Shown in pieces: positions 16,816-25,044 of a stretch of 64,000 nt of DNA. Both the position numbers and the translations under genes were made by a program. The notes under the pieces are model-generated. The model searched no databases. It worked only from the letters and a program-made list of their open reading frames with translations, and was not told the origin of the DNA. Position 1 is the first letter of the stretch. Each line of letters opens with the position of its first letter. This stretch comes from Desulfopila inferna (GTDB lineage: Bacteria; Desulfobacterota; Desulfobulbia; Desulfobulbales; Desulfocapsaceae): positions 186,001 to 250,000 of the forward strand of contig NZ_JAFFQE010000002.1 of assembly GCF_016919005.1 (NCBI RefSeq), read 5' to 3'.

Positions 16816-19227
16816 ATGGATACTTATCCAGGTCTGGAAATTAATTTCGAGGCTATTACAGAGTTGTTCCGCACCGCGCAGGGAGAAGGACGCAGCTTTC
16901 TGTTTGAATATGAAGTCTATAATTTACTTGCCCGTTCCGGGTCTGAGACACCGCCTAAATCGATCCTCATCCCCCCTGGAGCACGCTCGTCTGAAGACGA
17001 ACTTACGGCCTTGCCGGGAGAGAAGGTTGTATTAAAAATCGTGTCCCCGATGATCATTCATAAAACCGAAGTCGGCGGAGTACGTATCGTTGCCAAAACT
17101 CCCAACAGTATTCGTTCCGCCGTCCGTCGCATGTTGTATGAGGTTCCGGAAAATTATGCCCAGTGGTTTACCAAAAACCCGGATGCTGTTCATGAGGCCT
17201 ACCGGGGACTCTCCGGAGAAGCGCTGATAACGGCCATCCGCCGCGATGTAAAAGGCGTTCTCATGGTGCAATATATGCCGCCGGATTCCGGTGCATTCGG
17301 CAATGAGCTTATTGTCGGACTACGAAATACCCGGGAGTTCGGGATGGTCATCAGCGCTGGACTGGGAGGCACCGATACCGAGCTATATGCCAAACGGTTC
17401 AGAAAAGGCCAGGCTATAGTTGCTGCCTCCTGCGAGTTGATTGACGGGGAGAGTTTTTTCGAGCTTTTCCGAAAAACAATTTCCTATCGGAAACTGGCAG
17501 GGCTCACCCGTGGTCAGCGCCGTATTGTCACCGACGAACAGCTGGTTGAATGTTTCAGTTCCTTCATAGAGATGGGCCGGCGATATTCACACGCCAATGC
17601 GGACGCAGAGTTTGTTATTGAGGAAATGGAAATCAACCCCTATGCCTTTACCGATTTCCTGATGGTGCCCCTGGATGGTATGTGTCGCTTTTCTTTGCCT
17701 CAGGCAATTGAAAATCACCGGCCAGTGGCTAAAATCGACCACCTGATTCATCCAAAAAACATTGGTATCATAGGTGTTTCGACTACACGGAAAAATTTTG
17801 GCCGGATAATTCTCGATAACATTCTTGCCGAAGGATATCCAGGACAAGATGTGATTCTCATTCGGGATGGCGTCAATGAAATTGAGGGCGTGGCATGTGT
17901 GCCCAATCTGAAATCATTACCGGTCAAGCTTGATCTTCTGGTCGTCGCAATAGGGGCGCAGCAGGTTCCTGAACTTGTCGATGAAATCATCAGCCTGGAT
18001 GCCGCGAACAGTGTGATGCTTATTCCCGGCGGAATGGGTGAAAATGAGGAGAGCAAAGAGCGTGCGGCACAGGTGATTGCCAAGATCGACGCGGTGCATG
18101 GGACCCAAAATGGTGGGCCGGTCTTTCTCGGTGCCAATTGCATGGGGGTCGTCTCTCATCCCGGCAATTATGATACCTGGTTTATTCCAGAAGCGAAACT
18201 GCCCAAAGACCGTACCGCGCCCTACCATCGCTCTACCCTTATCAGCCAGAGTGGCGCTTTTATGCTTCACCGCAGCAGTCAATGTCCTGAACTTGCCCCC
18301 GCTTATATGGTTTCCATGGGCAACCAGACTGATTTAACCCTGGGGGATATGATTAAATATTTTAAGGATTCGGATCAGGTGGATGTTATTGCCGTTTATG
18401 CCGAAGGTTTTAATGATCTGGATGGCCTCGAATTCTGCAGAGCGGTACGTCAGGCCGTGCTGATGGGTAAAGAGGTTGTGTTTTATAAAGCAGGCCGCAC
18501 CCCGGAAGGGAAAAATGCCACCAGCGGTCATACAGCGTCTCTGGCTGGTGATTATATGGTCTGCGAAAGTTGTGTCCGTCAGGCCGGTGCGATCGTGGCC
18601 CGATCTTTTACAGAATTCCAAGACCTCTTTTTGCTTGCCGAGAACATGAGCCACAAAAAGATCCAGGGCAATCGTCTTGCAGCAATGAGTGGCGCTGGAT
18701 TTGAAGCAGTCGGTATGGCCGACTCTATCCAGTCGGACGATTATCATATACAGCTCGCCACGTACTCCCAAAGCACCGCTGCAAAAATCAGGGAAATCCT
18801 GGTTTCAAAACGCCTCGATGCCTTGGTAACTGTTGGCAACCCCCTGGACATCAACCCTTCTGCCGACGACGAGACCCATGCGCTGATTGTTGATGCCCTT
18901 GTACAGGACGGTGCGGTTGATGCCATTGTCGTTGGCCTGGACCCCTTGTCGCCATCCATGCATACCCTTTTGGATACGGCGGTGCCAGCCTTTGCAATGG
19001 ATGCGGAGAATGGTATTGTCTCCCTGTTATCCGAGGTGACTGCGCGAAGTGAGGTGCCAATCATTGGCGTCATCGACGGTGGCCGGCTCTACGACCCTCT
19101 GCGTGACGCACTCCTGAAAAACGGCATACCGGTATTTCCCGTATGCGACCGTGCCGTTGCCGCAGTTTCTCTTTATATCGAAGGCCGTCTTTATATGGAT
19201 ACAATCAGGGCCGGGGCGGCAATTTAG
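16816..19227 (+). CDS. Fused ADP-forming acyl-CoA synthetase (beta-alpha order)
   Basis: An 803-residue fusion. Residues 1-290 form the ATP-grasp part (VVLKIVSPMIIHKTEVGGV, MVQYMPP, EMEINPYAF). The rest is the CoA-binding/ligase part (NIGIIGVSTTRKNFG from about 315) with the phosphohistidine in ATSGHTASLAGD, His about 572. Activity: acyl-CoA + ADP + Pi to acid + CoA + ATP, the single-chain counterpart of the split pair at 6789-9055. The domain order is ATP-grasp first, the reverse of the commoner alpha-beta fusion. AGGAGG precedes two adjacent ATGs; the second is better spaced. It lies 31 bases after the MFS gene and is likely co-transcribed. Confidence 0.88.
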   Translation: MDTYPGLEINFEAITELFRTAQGEGRSFLFEYEVYNLLARSGSETPPKSILIPPGARSSEDELTALPGEKVVLKIVSPMIIHKTEVGGVRIVAKTPNSIRSAVRRMLYEVPENYAQWFTKNPDAVHEAYRGLSGEALITAIRRDVKGVLMVQYMPPDSGAFGNELIVGLRNTREFGMVISAGLGGTDTELYAKRFRKGQAIVAASCELIDGESFFELFRKTISYRKLAGLTRGQRRIVTDEQLVECFSSFIEMGRRYSHANADAEFVIEEMEINPYAFTDFLMVPLDGMCRFSLPQAIENHRPVAKIDHLIHPKNIGIIGVSTTRKNFGRIILDNILAEGYPGQDVILIRDGVNEIEGVACVPNLKSLPVKLDLLVVAIGAQQVPELVDEIISLDAANSVMLIPGGMGENEESKERAAQVIAKIDAVHGTQNGGPVFLGANCMGVVSHPGNYDTWFIPEAKLPKDRTAPYHRSTLISQSGAFMLHRSSQCPELAPAYMVSMGNQTDLTLGDMIKYFKDSDQVDVIAVYAEGFNDLDGLEFCRAVRQAVLMGKEVVFYKAGRTPEGKNATSGHTASLAGDYMVCESCVRQAGAIVARSFTEFQDLFLLAENMSHKKIQGNRLAAMSGAGFEAVGMADSIQSDDYHIQLATYSQSTAAKIREILVSKRLDALVTVGNPLDINPSADDETHALIVDALVQDGAVDAIVVGLDPLSPSMHTLLDTAVPAFAMDAENGIVSLLSEVTARSEVPIIGVIDGGRLYDPLRDALLKNGIPVFPVCDRAVAAVSLYIEGRLYMDTIRAGAAI

Positions 19228-19231
19228 GAGA

Positions 19232-19320
19232 CGTTATTAAATAACCGGGTATTTTCACCCATTGCGTTACGGCTCCTATGCCGTTCCGGGTTTACCTCTG
19301 GCATATTGTTTTTGACAACG
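19232..19320. repeat. MITE-like inverted-repeat element, copy 1
   Basis: An 89-base element similar to 55181-55272. It opens with CGTTATTAAATAACCGGGTA and closes with the imperfect reverse complement of that end (TGGCATATTGTTTTTGACAACG). The central block TTTTCACCCATTGCGTTACG, followed by GGCTCCTATGCCGTT, is shared with the other copy. It sits between two convergent genes with no coding capacity. It may have become their terminator. Confidence 0.55.
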
Positions 19321-19322
19321 GC

Positions 19323-20153
19323 TTAAATCGACCAGACATACATACTTGCCTTTCTCTCCATATATTCAACTTCTATTACCTTATCCGCGGGACCTTCGGC
19401 GACCCCATAGCAAACATGCAAGGGTAATAAATGTTCTTCGCGAGGATGACAATATCTTGCACCGGGAGCATCGAACCAGTTGGTCAGTTGTCGTTCTCTT
19501 TCAGCTTCGGACAATTGCCTGTTTGTCATAACATCCCTGAGCCAGTTCTCAAACGCTTCATTCCAGGCCGTTGTTTTCTGCGTCGGTGGTTCTCGAAAGG
19601 CGCGAAGGTTGTGAAAGGAAGAACCCGAGCCGATAATTAATATATTCTTTTGCCGTAATTCTCTTAGTGCCCGTCCTAAATCAATATGCTCTGCTGGATC
19701 GAGGCTTTTGAGAAGAGATAATTGGAGACACGGTATTGTCGCCGCCGGATACATGATCTTTATAGGAACAAAAAGTCCATGATCGAAGCCGCGATCACTG
19801 TCCAGGCATGCCTTTATCCCGTCTCTAGTCAGTATAGCCGAAATGTCAGCGGCAAGCTCAGGTTGCCCCGGCGCAGGGTAGGTGATCTGATAAGATTCTT
19901 CAGGAAATCCATAATAATCGTAAAGCATTTCCGGATGTCGATTGCTTTGGATGGCAGGCGAATCTTCTTCCCAATGGGCGCTGATCACCAGTATTGCTGA
20001 GGGAGAAATAAGTGTCGCTGGGACATTTTTTAAAAAATTGATCAGATTTTCATGACGAGGATCGTTAAGCAGGGGCCATGGTCCACCTCCATGGGAAATA
20101 AAAATGATCGATCCTTGTCGTTCTTTCCTGCGCTGCTCTGTTTTTCCGCTCAT
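19323..20153 (-). CDS. Class III extradiol dioxygenase family protein (DODA/YgiD-like)
   Basis: A 276-residue LigB-superfamily protein of the 4,5-DOPA-dioxygenase type. It shows the family blocks FISHGGGPWPL, LVISAHWEED, YDYYGFPEESYQITYPAPG, RGFDHGLFVPIKIMYP and IIGSGSSFHNLRAF, whose histidines are the metal ligands and catalytic base. Members open catechol rings with O2, or in several bacteria have no proven oxygenase role. An O2-dependent enzyme is unexpected beside strictly anaerobic phenol chemistry. It is transcribed alone, divergent from the NAT-like gene. AAGGA precedes the start. Family firm, substrate unknown. Confidence 0.85.
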   Translation of the reverse strand: MSGKTEQRRKERQGSIIFISHGGGPWPLLNDPRHENLINFLKNVPATLISPSAILVISAHWEEDSPAIQSNRHPEMLYDYYGFPEESYQITYPAPGQPELAADISAILTRDGIKACLDSDRGFDHGLFVPIKIMYPAATIPCLQLSLLKSLDPAEHIDLGRALRELRQKNILIIGSGSSFHNLRAFREPPTQKTTAWNEAFENWLRDVMTNRQLSEAERERQLTNWFDAPGARYCHPREEHLLPLHVCYGVAEGPADKVIEVEYMERKASMYVWSI

Positions 20154-20429
20154 ATCATTGATCCTTTGTAAATGTTTCTTTTCGACTCAAGCTGAGAACC
20201 GTTTTCTCAGACATGGAAATGCCATGTCGCCACCACAACCGGTAACAACACACAAGAGACGAAAGGCGATGAGACCTGCCCTTTTCCTGCATGAAACTTT
20301 TCTATCTTTGCAAAAACAAAAAACCTTTCTACGAAGATAATTGCGAAGATAACAATTGCCCCTCCCCAACGAGCAATGATATAATTTAAACCTTCCCAAG
20401 CTTAATTTCCTCTATTGGAGAAATACTGA

Positions 20430-21293
20430 ATGCGCCTGCAAAAAACTGGATTAACGTCCGAACTGGTGGAAAAAATTCTCATGAAACTGGGCTTTTCAGA
20501 GCCGCCATCGGTCGATAGTGCCGGTTTAACCCACCTCTACGGGGCCTGGTGCCGCAGGGTTCCTTTTGACAACATCCGAAAACGTATCCATCTGGCACAA
20601 AACAATTCCCTTCCACTGCCCGGTCATGATGATGCGGAGTTTTTCCACGGCTGGTTGCGTTATGGTATAGGTGGTACCTGCTGGGCTGGAAATGCAGCGC
20701 TGCATGCCCTCCTTGACGCTCTCGGCTTTTTGTGCAGGCGGGGCACAGCGACGATGATGACAACTTCCGACCAGCCGCCAAACCACGGTACCGTCGCCGT
20801 GTGGTGTGCAGGAAAACAGTTTCTCGTCGATGCCTCGATGCTTCACAACACCCCCTTGTTACTGACGCCGGGCCAACCTTCTGCCGTTGATCATCCGGCC
20901 TGGGGTCTCACCTGCTCCCCCCACCTGCAACAGTGGACTATCCGCTGGCGTCCTCTGCACATGCCGGACGGCTGTATCTGCAGAATTGAAGGATTCTCTG
21001 TCACCAGGGATACGTTCCGGCAACTAAATGAAGCGAGCCGAAACCGAGGCCCTTTCAATAATGCCCTGTATATTCGGCTCAATACATTAGACAGTGTTCT
21101 GGGCATATCAAATGGAATGGCGGTCAATTTCCTGTCTTCCGCTAAGCTTACCAGAACACCTCTGTCTCATGAAAACAGGCTTAAACTGTTGGTAGAGAAA
21201 ATGGGCATCTCTGAAGAGATCCTGGGGCAAATACCTGCTGACCTCCAGGCCCGGCAGCACTCTTTACGGCGACCAACTACGGCCGGAAACTGA
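20430..21293 (+). CDS. Arylamine N-acetyltransferase-like protein
   Basis: A 287-residue protein of the NAT superfamily. The cysteine-protease-like triad is visible: C84 in GIGGTCWAGNAAL, H119 in PPNHGTVAVW and D134 in FLVDASM. NATs acetylate aromatic amines and hydrazines with acetyl-CoA; relatives act as amide synthases in polyketide pathways. The CWAGNAAL motif deviates from the classical RGGxCFE/N, so it belongs to a divergent branch and the substrate cannot be predicted. The start follows GGAG. It is divergent from the DODA-like gene, with 276 bases between. Confidence 0.78.
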   Translation: MRLQKTGLTSELVEKILMKLGFSEPPSVDSAGLTHLYGAWCRRVPFDNIRKRIHLAQNNSLPLPGHDDAEFFHGWLRYGIGGTCWAGNAALHALLDALGFLCRRGTATMMTTSDQPPNHGTVAVWCAGKQFLVDASMLHNTPLLLTPGQPSAVDHPAWGLTCSPHLQQWTIRWRPLHMPDGCICRIEGFSVTRDTFRQLNEASRNRGPFNNALYIRLNTLDSVLGISNGMAVNFLSSAKLTRTPLSHENRLKLLVEKMGISEEILGQIPADLQARQHSLRRPTTAGN

Positions 21294-21512
21294 GATTTGA
21301 CCGACTAAAAATCACAAATAATGTGCAATTCGTAAATAATCATCTTATCATAATAATGAGTGAAAAATGTAGTACACGCTCTTTACGGCATTGAAAAGGG
21401 TATCTTTGCAGTCTCCTTGTTTCCTATACCCTTTTGGCATCATTTTCCTTTTTAGCAGTACTGCGGACACCATCGGGCGTACGAAATGTTCACCTCAAAG
21501 GGAGAAGAAACC

Positions 21513-21950
21513 ATGTCTGAAGAACTTAGTCTTAAAGTCAAAAATTTTTATCAAGAGGTCTATAACCAAGGCAACCTGGATGCCATGGAGGAGTTTATTG
21601 ATGTCAATTATCTTCGCCACCAGCCGCCGATGAAAGATGTACAGGGGCTTGCCGCCTATAAGGCTTTCATATCCGAGGTCCGTGGCGCCTATACAAATTT
21701 TAACATGATACTTGATGAAATCATAACTGCCGGAAACAAAACAGTGGTACGGCTTACTCTCACAGGAAAAAACACCGGGAAAAGTCCGACCATTCGAACA
21801 CCTCCGACCGGCAGAGAGATTGCCATGCCCGCATGTGTTGTTTCTACATGGGATAACGGTAAAATCGCCGAGGAGTGGGTTTATAACGACTACCTGGGAT
21901 TGACCTACCAGTTTGGTGTCATGCCTATTATTACCGGTAGTTTTGAGTAG
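21513..21950 (+). CDS. SnoaL-like (NTF2-fold) protein
   Basis: A 145-residue protein with the NTF2-like fold of SnoaL/ester-cyclase relatives. Typical blocks are a first helix (VKNFYQEVYNQGNLDAMEEF), NYLRHQPP, the strand VVRLTLTGKNTG, and WDNGKIAEEWVYNDYLGL at the end. SnoaL relatives catalyse ring closure or isomerisation or simply bind small ligands. The start at 21513 is chosen because GGGAGAAG lies 7 bases upstream; the longer frame has no ribosome binding site. Convergent to the PaaI-like gene. Substrate unknown. Confidence 0.8.
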   Translation: MSEELSLKVKNFYQEVYNQGNLDAMEEFIDVNYLRHQPPMKDVQGLAAYKAFISEVRGAYTNFNMILDEIITAGNKTVVRLTLTGKNTGKSPTIRTPPTGREIAMPACVVSTWDNGKIAEEWVYNDYLGLTYQFGVMPIITGSFE

Positions 21951-21994
21951 CAAACGTTTGCCGCCACAGCCGGCCGGCTGACAACGGACAGTGC

Positions 21995-22025
21995 TAAGGA
22001 CGCGGCATTTCGCGCTGCGTCCTTA
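21995..22025. terminator. Hairpin terminator between convergent genes
   Basis: TAAGGACGC and its exact complement GCGTCCTTA enclose a 13-base loop, between the SnoaL-like gene (plus) and the PaaI-like thioesterase (minus). A short T-rich stretch follows on the plus strand (TTAATCTT). Likely serves both genes. Confidence 0.6.
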
Positions 22026-22029
22026 ATCT

Positions 22030-22476
22030 TCAGTTTTCAGGTATTTGCACCATGATTACCGTACCTGTGGCGCAAAGTATCTGCTCTGCCAGAAGATACA
22101 GATCGACAATCACCTTCCGGCCCTTGATTGCAACGACCTTGCCGCGTACTTCCAGTTCCACGCCGAGTGGAGTTGGCTTGAGATAATCCACTTTAAGTGA
22201 TGCCGTCACAAAACGGCACATGGGTTCGCCGCTTTCCCGTGCTTTGGCTGCTGCGGCGGTTCCAGCACCATGACAGTCCAGCAGCGAAGCGATCATTCCG
22301 CCATAGACGTATCCTGGGAAGCCCCCGGAGTATTGTGGCTTTGGCGTATGATGACAGACACTTTCTTCACCATCCCAGTAGCTCTTCAAGTGCAATCCAT
22401 GGGGATTGTTTCGACCGCAACCATAGCAATGTGCATAATCCTCAGAGTACAGATCTTGAAATGCCTGTTCAGACAT
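22030..22476 (-). CDS. PaaI/hotdog family thioesterase
   Basis: A 148-residue hotdog-fold protein. The N-terminal CYGCGRNNPHGLHL motif and the central YVYGGMIASLLDCHGAGTAAAA helix (hotdog helix with the catalytic-region Asp) are typical of PaaI-like thioesterases. These hydrolyse aryl- or short acyl-CoA esters and act as rescue enzymes in aromatic pathways. AAAGAGGT precedes ATG at 22476; a GTG two codons earlier is possible but too close to the ribosome binding site. It is the last gene of the FAH-MhpB-BKACE cluster, with a 170-base gap from the BKACE gene. Confidence 0.82.
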   Translation of the reverse strand: MSEQAFQDLYSEDYAHCYGCGRNNPHGLHLKSYWDGEESVCHHTPKPQYSGGFPGYVYGGMIASLLDCHGAGTAAAAKARESGEPMCRFVTASLKVDYLKPTPLGVELEVRGKVVAIKGRKVIVDLYLLAEQILCATGTVIMVQIPEN

Positions 22477-22646
22477 GTTCACCTCTTTAAGATATTGTGT
22501 ATGAGCATTCGGCTGGACAGAAGAAGCCGAACTACCGTTTTAAAATCACATAATTAATATTGGTGAAATCCCTGCCGGACTTACGACCAAGCCAACCTGA
22601 TTCGACATACTGGCCGAGCAGCGGAGGCAGGGGCGTTATTTGATTT

Positions 22647-23465
22647 TTAGCATCCATACAAAGACTCGGCAAAGTTCTTATCACCCGGCGATCGTCCGGC
22701 AAAACGAGCCAGATCCGAAGTAAGTCTTACAAGTGCGGCATTATCAGGAGCCACCGTACCGTCCGGCAGGTACTGGTTATTTTCAAAGCCGACCCGGGCA
22801 TGACCGCCAAGTTCTGAAGCCTGAGCCATTATCTCATGCTCAACCTGCCCAAAACCACATGCCATCCAGGAACTCTTTCGCTGAAGGGCGGCGACATAAC
22901 TGTGCAGATCGTAATTTTGTCTGCCTCCTTGGCTATATCGCCCAAGCACAAAGAGCAACAGATGTTTTTCACCCGGAAGAACACCCTCGTTGCAGAGGGC
23001 CTCATACCACTGGACGTCTGCAGGACTATAGAGAATATACTGCACCAGAACCCCAGCCTGCCGCAGTTCGGAAAAAAATGCATGTCCCGCGGCATAGTCG
23101 TTTTGATCTTTAACCAGCTCGCGCAGGCCACAGGAAAGGCAATGGGGCGCCAACCGTTTCATCTGTTCAATCTGTTCATCCGGCTGGTATATTCCTGCTG
23201 ATTCAGAGGAGACCTGCAGCAACATGTTCTGCCCCACAACCGTCTCCAGTTCCCTCAACACCGGACCATATATTGTGTGGTCCAGAGTATGTTTGCCGGA
23301 ACGGTCACGCACATGAAAATGCATCATCGCGGCTCCCGCTTCCATACAGCTTATGGCGGTATTGGTTAATTCAGATAAGGTGAGAGGCAGCTTCGCATGA
23401 TCCATTTTTGTCTTTCGGGCGCCATTGGGTGCAACAGCTATGAGCATTGGTCCCCCAACCATCAT
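22647..23465 (-). CDS. Beta-keto acid cleavage enzyme (BKACE, DUF849)
   Basis: A 272-residue TIM-barrel enzyme of the Kce/BKACE family. Conserved blocks are AVAPNGARKTKMDHAKLPLT, the metal-binding MMHFHVRDRSG (HxH), LQVSSES, and RVGFENNQYLPDG with the metal-ligand Glu. Known members split a beta-keto acid with acetyl-CoA, giving acetoacetate (or its CoA ester) and a new acyl-CoA. Triacetate acetoacetate-lyase of anaerobic phloroglucinol breakdown is reported as a BKACE, so 3,5-dioxohexanoate is a possible substrate (inference). It lies 18 bases downstream of the MhpB-like gene. GAGGAG precedes two adjacent ATGs. Confidence 0.85.
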   Translation of the reverse strand: MMVGGPMLIAVAPNGARKTKMDHAKLPLTLSELTNTAISCMEAGAAMMHFHVRDRSGKHTLDHTIYGPVLRELETVVGQNMLLQVSSESAGIYQPDEQIEQMKRLAPHCLSCGLRELVKDQNDYAAGHAFFSELRQAGVLVQYILYSPADVQWYEALCNEGVLPGEKHLLLFVLGRYSQGGRQNYDLHSYVAALQRKSSWMACGFGQVEHEIMAQASELGGHARVGFENNQYLPDGTVAPDNAALVRLTSDLARFAGRSPGDKNFAESLYGC

Positions 23466-23483
23466 TCTCCTCTACCCTGAATT

Positions 23484-24443
23484 CTAGTCCGCATACACCA
23501 CCCCGGCTGCAATACCGATTTCCGGCATTACCTCGTAAAAGCCAATTTGCGGTGAATTTCCTCCAGCCTGCCTGTGTGCTGCAGCAGCGGCAATCCAGGT
23601 ATGCAGTTCCATTGACCCGATACCGGCCTCGGCAATTAATGTATTTTGATCCCAGTTGTCATATTCATCTAACCTATTTTCTTGCATGGTATTGAGAAAA
23701 CGCCGGTCAGCTTGCTCATTGAGATGCATTTGCGCTGCCGTACGTTCTCCTCGAGCAATCATCTCCGCCCCTTCATGGTGCATGCGATGTAATCGTTCGA
23801 GCCATTGCTGTTTGGTGAGTGATTTCGGATCATCTCCCCCCGAGATCTGCCAAGCCTCAACCGCCTCCTCCCCGTCACCTAGAGCTGGATAATACCTCGT
23901 CGGGTGATGCGACATTCCCCCCGATGCGAGAAACAACACTCTCTTATTGAATTTTGTACTGAAACGGGCAACAGCTTCACCGAGCAGGCGGGATCGGACG
24001 AACGGAACAAACGGCGGAGTAATGCAGTTGATAAAAACGGGTATGACCGGTCGAGCCGAAAGCCCACCAAGCATAAGATGGATGGTCTGAGAAAAGGCAT
24101 GATCGACAGTCATCCGGTAAGAGACTGCCGTGTCGATTCTTTGCCTGCGAAGATCAGCGGCAAGGGCTTTCGCAAGATCCTCCGGAACATCAAGAGAACC
24201 CGGAAAACCGCCAATATCCTCCACCGCTGTGGCCTCAAATCCAACACAAAAGGACGGCATCATCTTCAGAAAAAAGCCATTGAAATGGTCTGATCCGAAA
24301 GCTATAACAAGCTCGGGATCAAAAGCGCGTATTGCTTCCGCCTGAGCTTGAAAGGAATGCTGCAGCTCTTTCCATCTCTGGGGCTCTTTTTTATAGCAGA
24401 ACAGCAAGGGGCTGTGTGAGGTGCATATCAATCTGGTTTTCAT
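23484..24443 (-). CDS. mhpB: Class III extradiol dioxygenase, MhpB-like (2,3-dihydroxyphenylpropionate dioxygenase family)
   Basis: A 319-residue protein close in length and layout to E. coli MhpB (314 residues). Matching blocks are CTSHSPLL, FGSDHFNGFF, MMPSFCVG, SYRMTVDHAFSQ (His115), LLGEAVARF and LASGGMSHH (His179). The two catalytic histidines fall at the same residue numbers as in MhpB. The enzyme needs Fe(II) and O2 and opens catechol-type rings next to the hydroxyls. The FAH-type hydrolase upstream would act on the ring-fission product. Substrate unknown; a dihydroxylated aryl acid is likely. GGGAAG lies before the start. O2 chemistry contrasts with the anaerobic enzymes around it. 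Confidence 0.87.
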   Translation of the reverse strand: MKTRLICTSHSPLLFCYKKEPQRWKELQHSFQAQAEAIRAFDPELVIAFGSDHFNGFFLKMMPSFCVGFEATAVEDIGGFPGSLDVPEDLAKALAADLRRQRIDTAVSYRMTVDHAFSQTIHLMLGGLSARPVIPVFINCITPPFVPFVRSRLLGEAVARFSTKFNKRVLFLASGGMSHHPTRYYPALGDGEEAVEAWQISGGDDPKSLTKQQWLERLHRMHHEGAEMIARGERTAAQMHLNEQADRRFLNTMQENRLDEYDNWDQNTLIAEAGIGSMELHTWIAAAAAHRQAGGNSPQIGFYEVMPEIGIAAGVVYAD

Positions 24444-24573
24444 GATAATATCTTCCCATCGTGAACAGTTTTTTTTCTAACTCCAATATTTCGTCAAAAA
24501 AATCTGCATACTCGACAATATCCCTTCAGGTGCTCTTTTGCTGACCCTTGCAGGGCATAAGACGGTGAGTCAG

Positions 24574-25044
24574 TCACGAAGGTGCTAAACCAACCGGCCC
24601 TTTATTATCGGAGGCTGTAAAAATCCGTTCAATATGTCTTTTTCGAATCCGCCACCTGCCGTCCATACCACACTGGTACTCATCTATGAAATCGGCGACA
24701 AGAAAAGGTGTTGCCGGAGAAACAGGCGGAGGACCATCACAGGCAAAAGTCAAACATACACTTTTGCCCTGGGCTTTCCGGGGATTGAGCAATGCTATCC
24801 TCAGACCGGTCTGCATATGCCTTGAGGTGCGTACACCGGCCATAGCCCTGTTGGCAAAGAGTTGACGGATTTCATTCCGGCCGGAACTTCTCCGAAGACC
24901 ATGGCTGTAATGGGCATCTTCAGTAAAAAGTTCGATCAGCTCTTCGATCATATTGCCATCAAGAAAATGACAGAAATCGGCATTCAAAGCCTCAATGGCT
25001 TGCCGGATTACAAGATACTCCATCTTCTCTAGATGAGTCTCCAT
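24574..25044 (-). CDS. SnoaL-like / ring-hydroxylating dioxygenase beta-like protein
   Basis: A 156-residue NTF2-fold protein of the SnoaL_4 / aromatic dioxygenase small-subunit type. Characteristic blocks are ALNADFCHFLDGNMIEELIELFTEDAHY, the GRNEIRQLFANR helix, TSRHMQTGLRI and DGRWRIRKRHIERIF. No Rieske-type alpha subunit is present in the window, so it is probably not a dioxygenase subunit but a dehydratase, isomerase or binding protein of the same fold. The first ATG overlaps the end of the FAH gene by 16 bases with GGAGGG upstream, so translation is likely coupled. A 130-base gap follows before the MhpB-like gene. Confidence 0.75.
   Translation of the reverse strand: METHLEKMEYLVIRQAIEALNADFCHFLDGNMIEELIELFTEDAHYSHGLRRSSGRNEIRQLFANRAMAGVRTSRHMQTGLRIALLNPRKAQGKSVCLTFACDGPPPVSPATPFLVADFIDEYQCGMDGRWRIRKRHIERIFTASDNKGPVGLAPS

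Noticed and set aside
24574-25044. True beta subunit of a Rieske dioxygenase
   Set aside because: No alpha subunit, ferredoxin or reductase gene is present in the window; the NTF2 fold is shared by many other enzymes.
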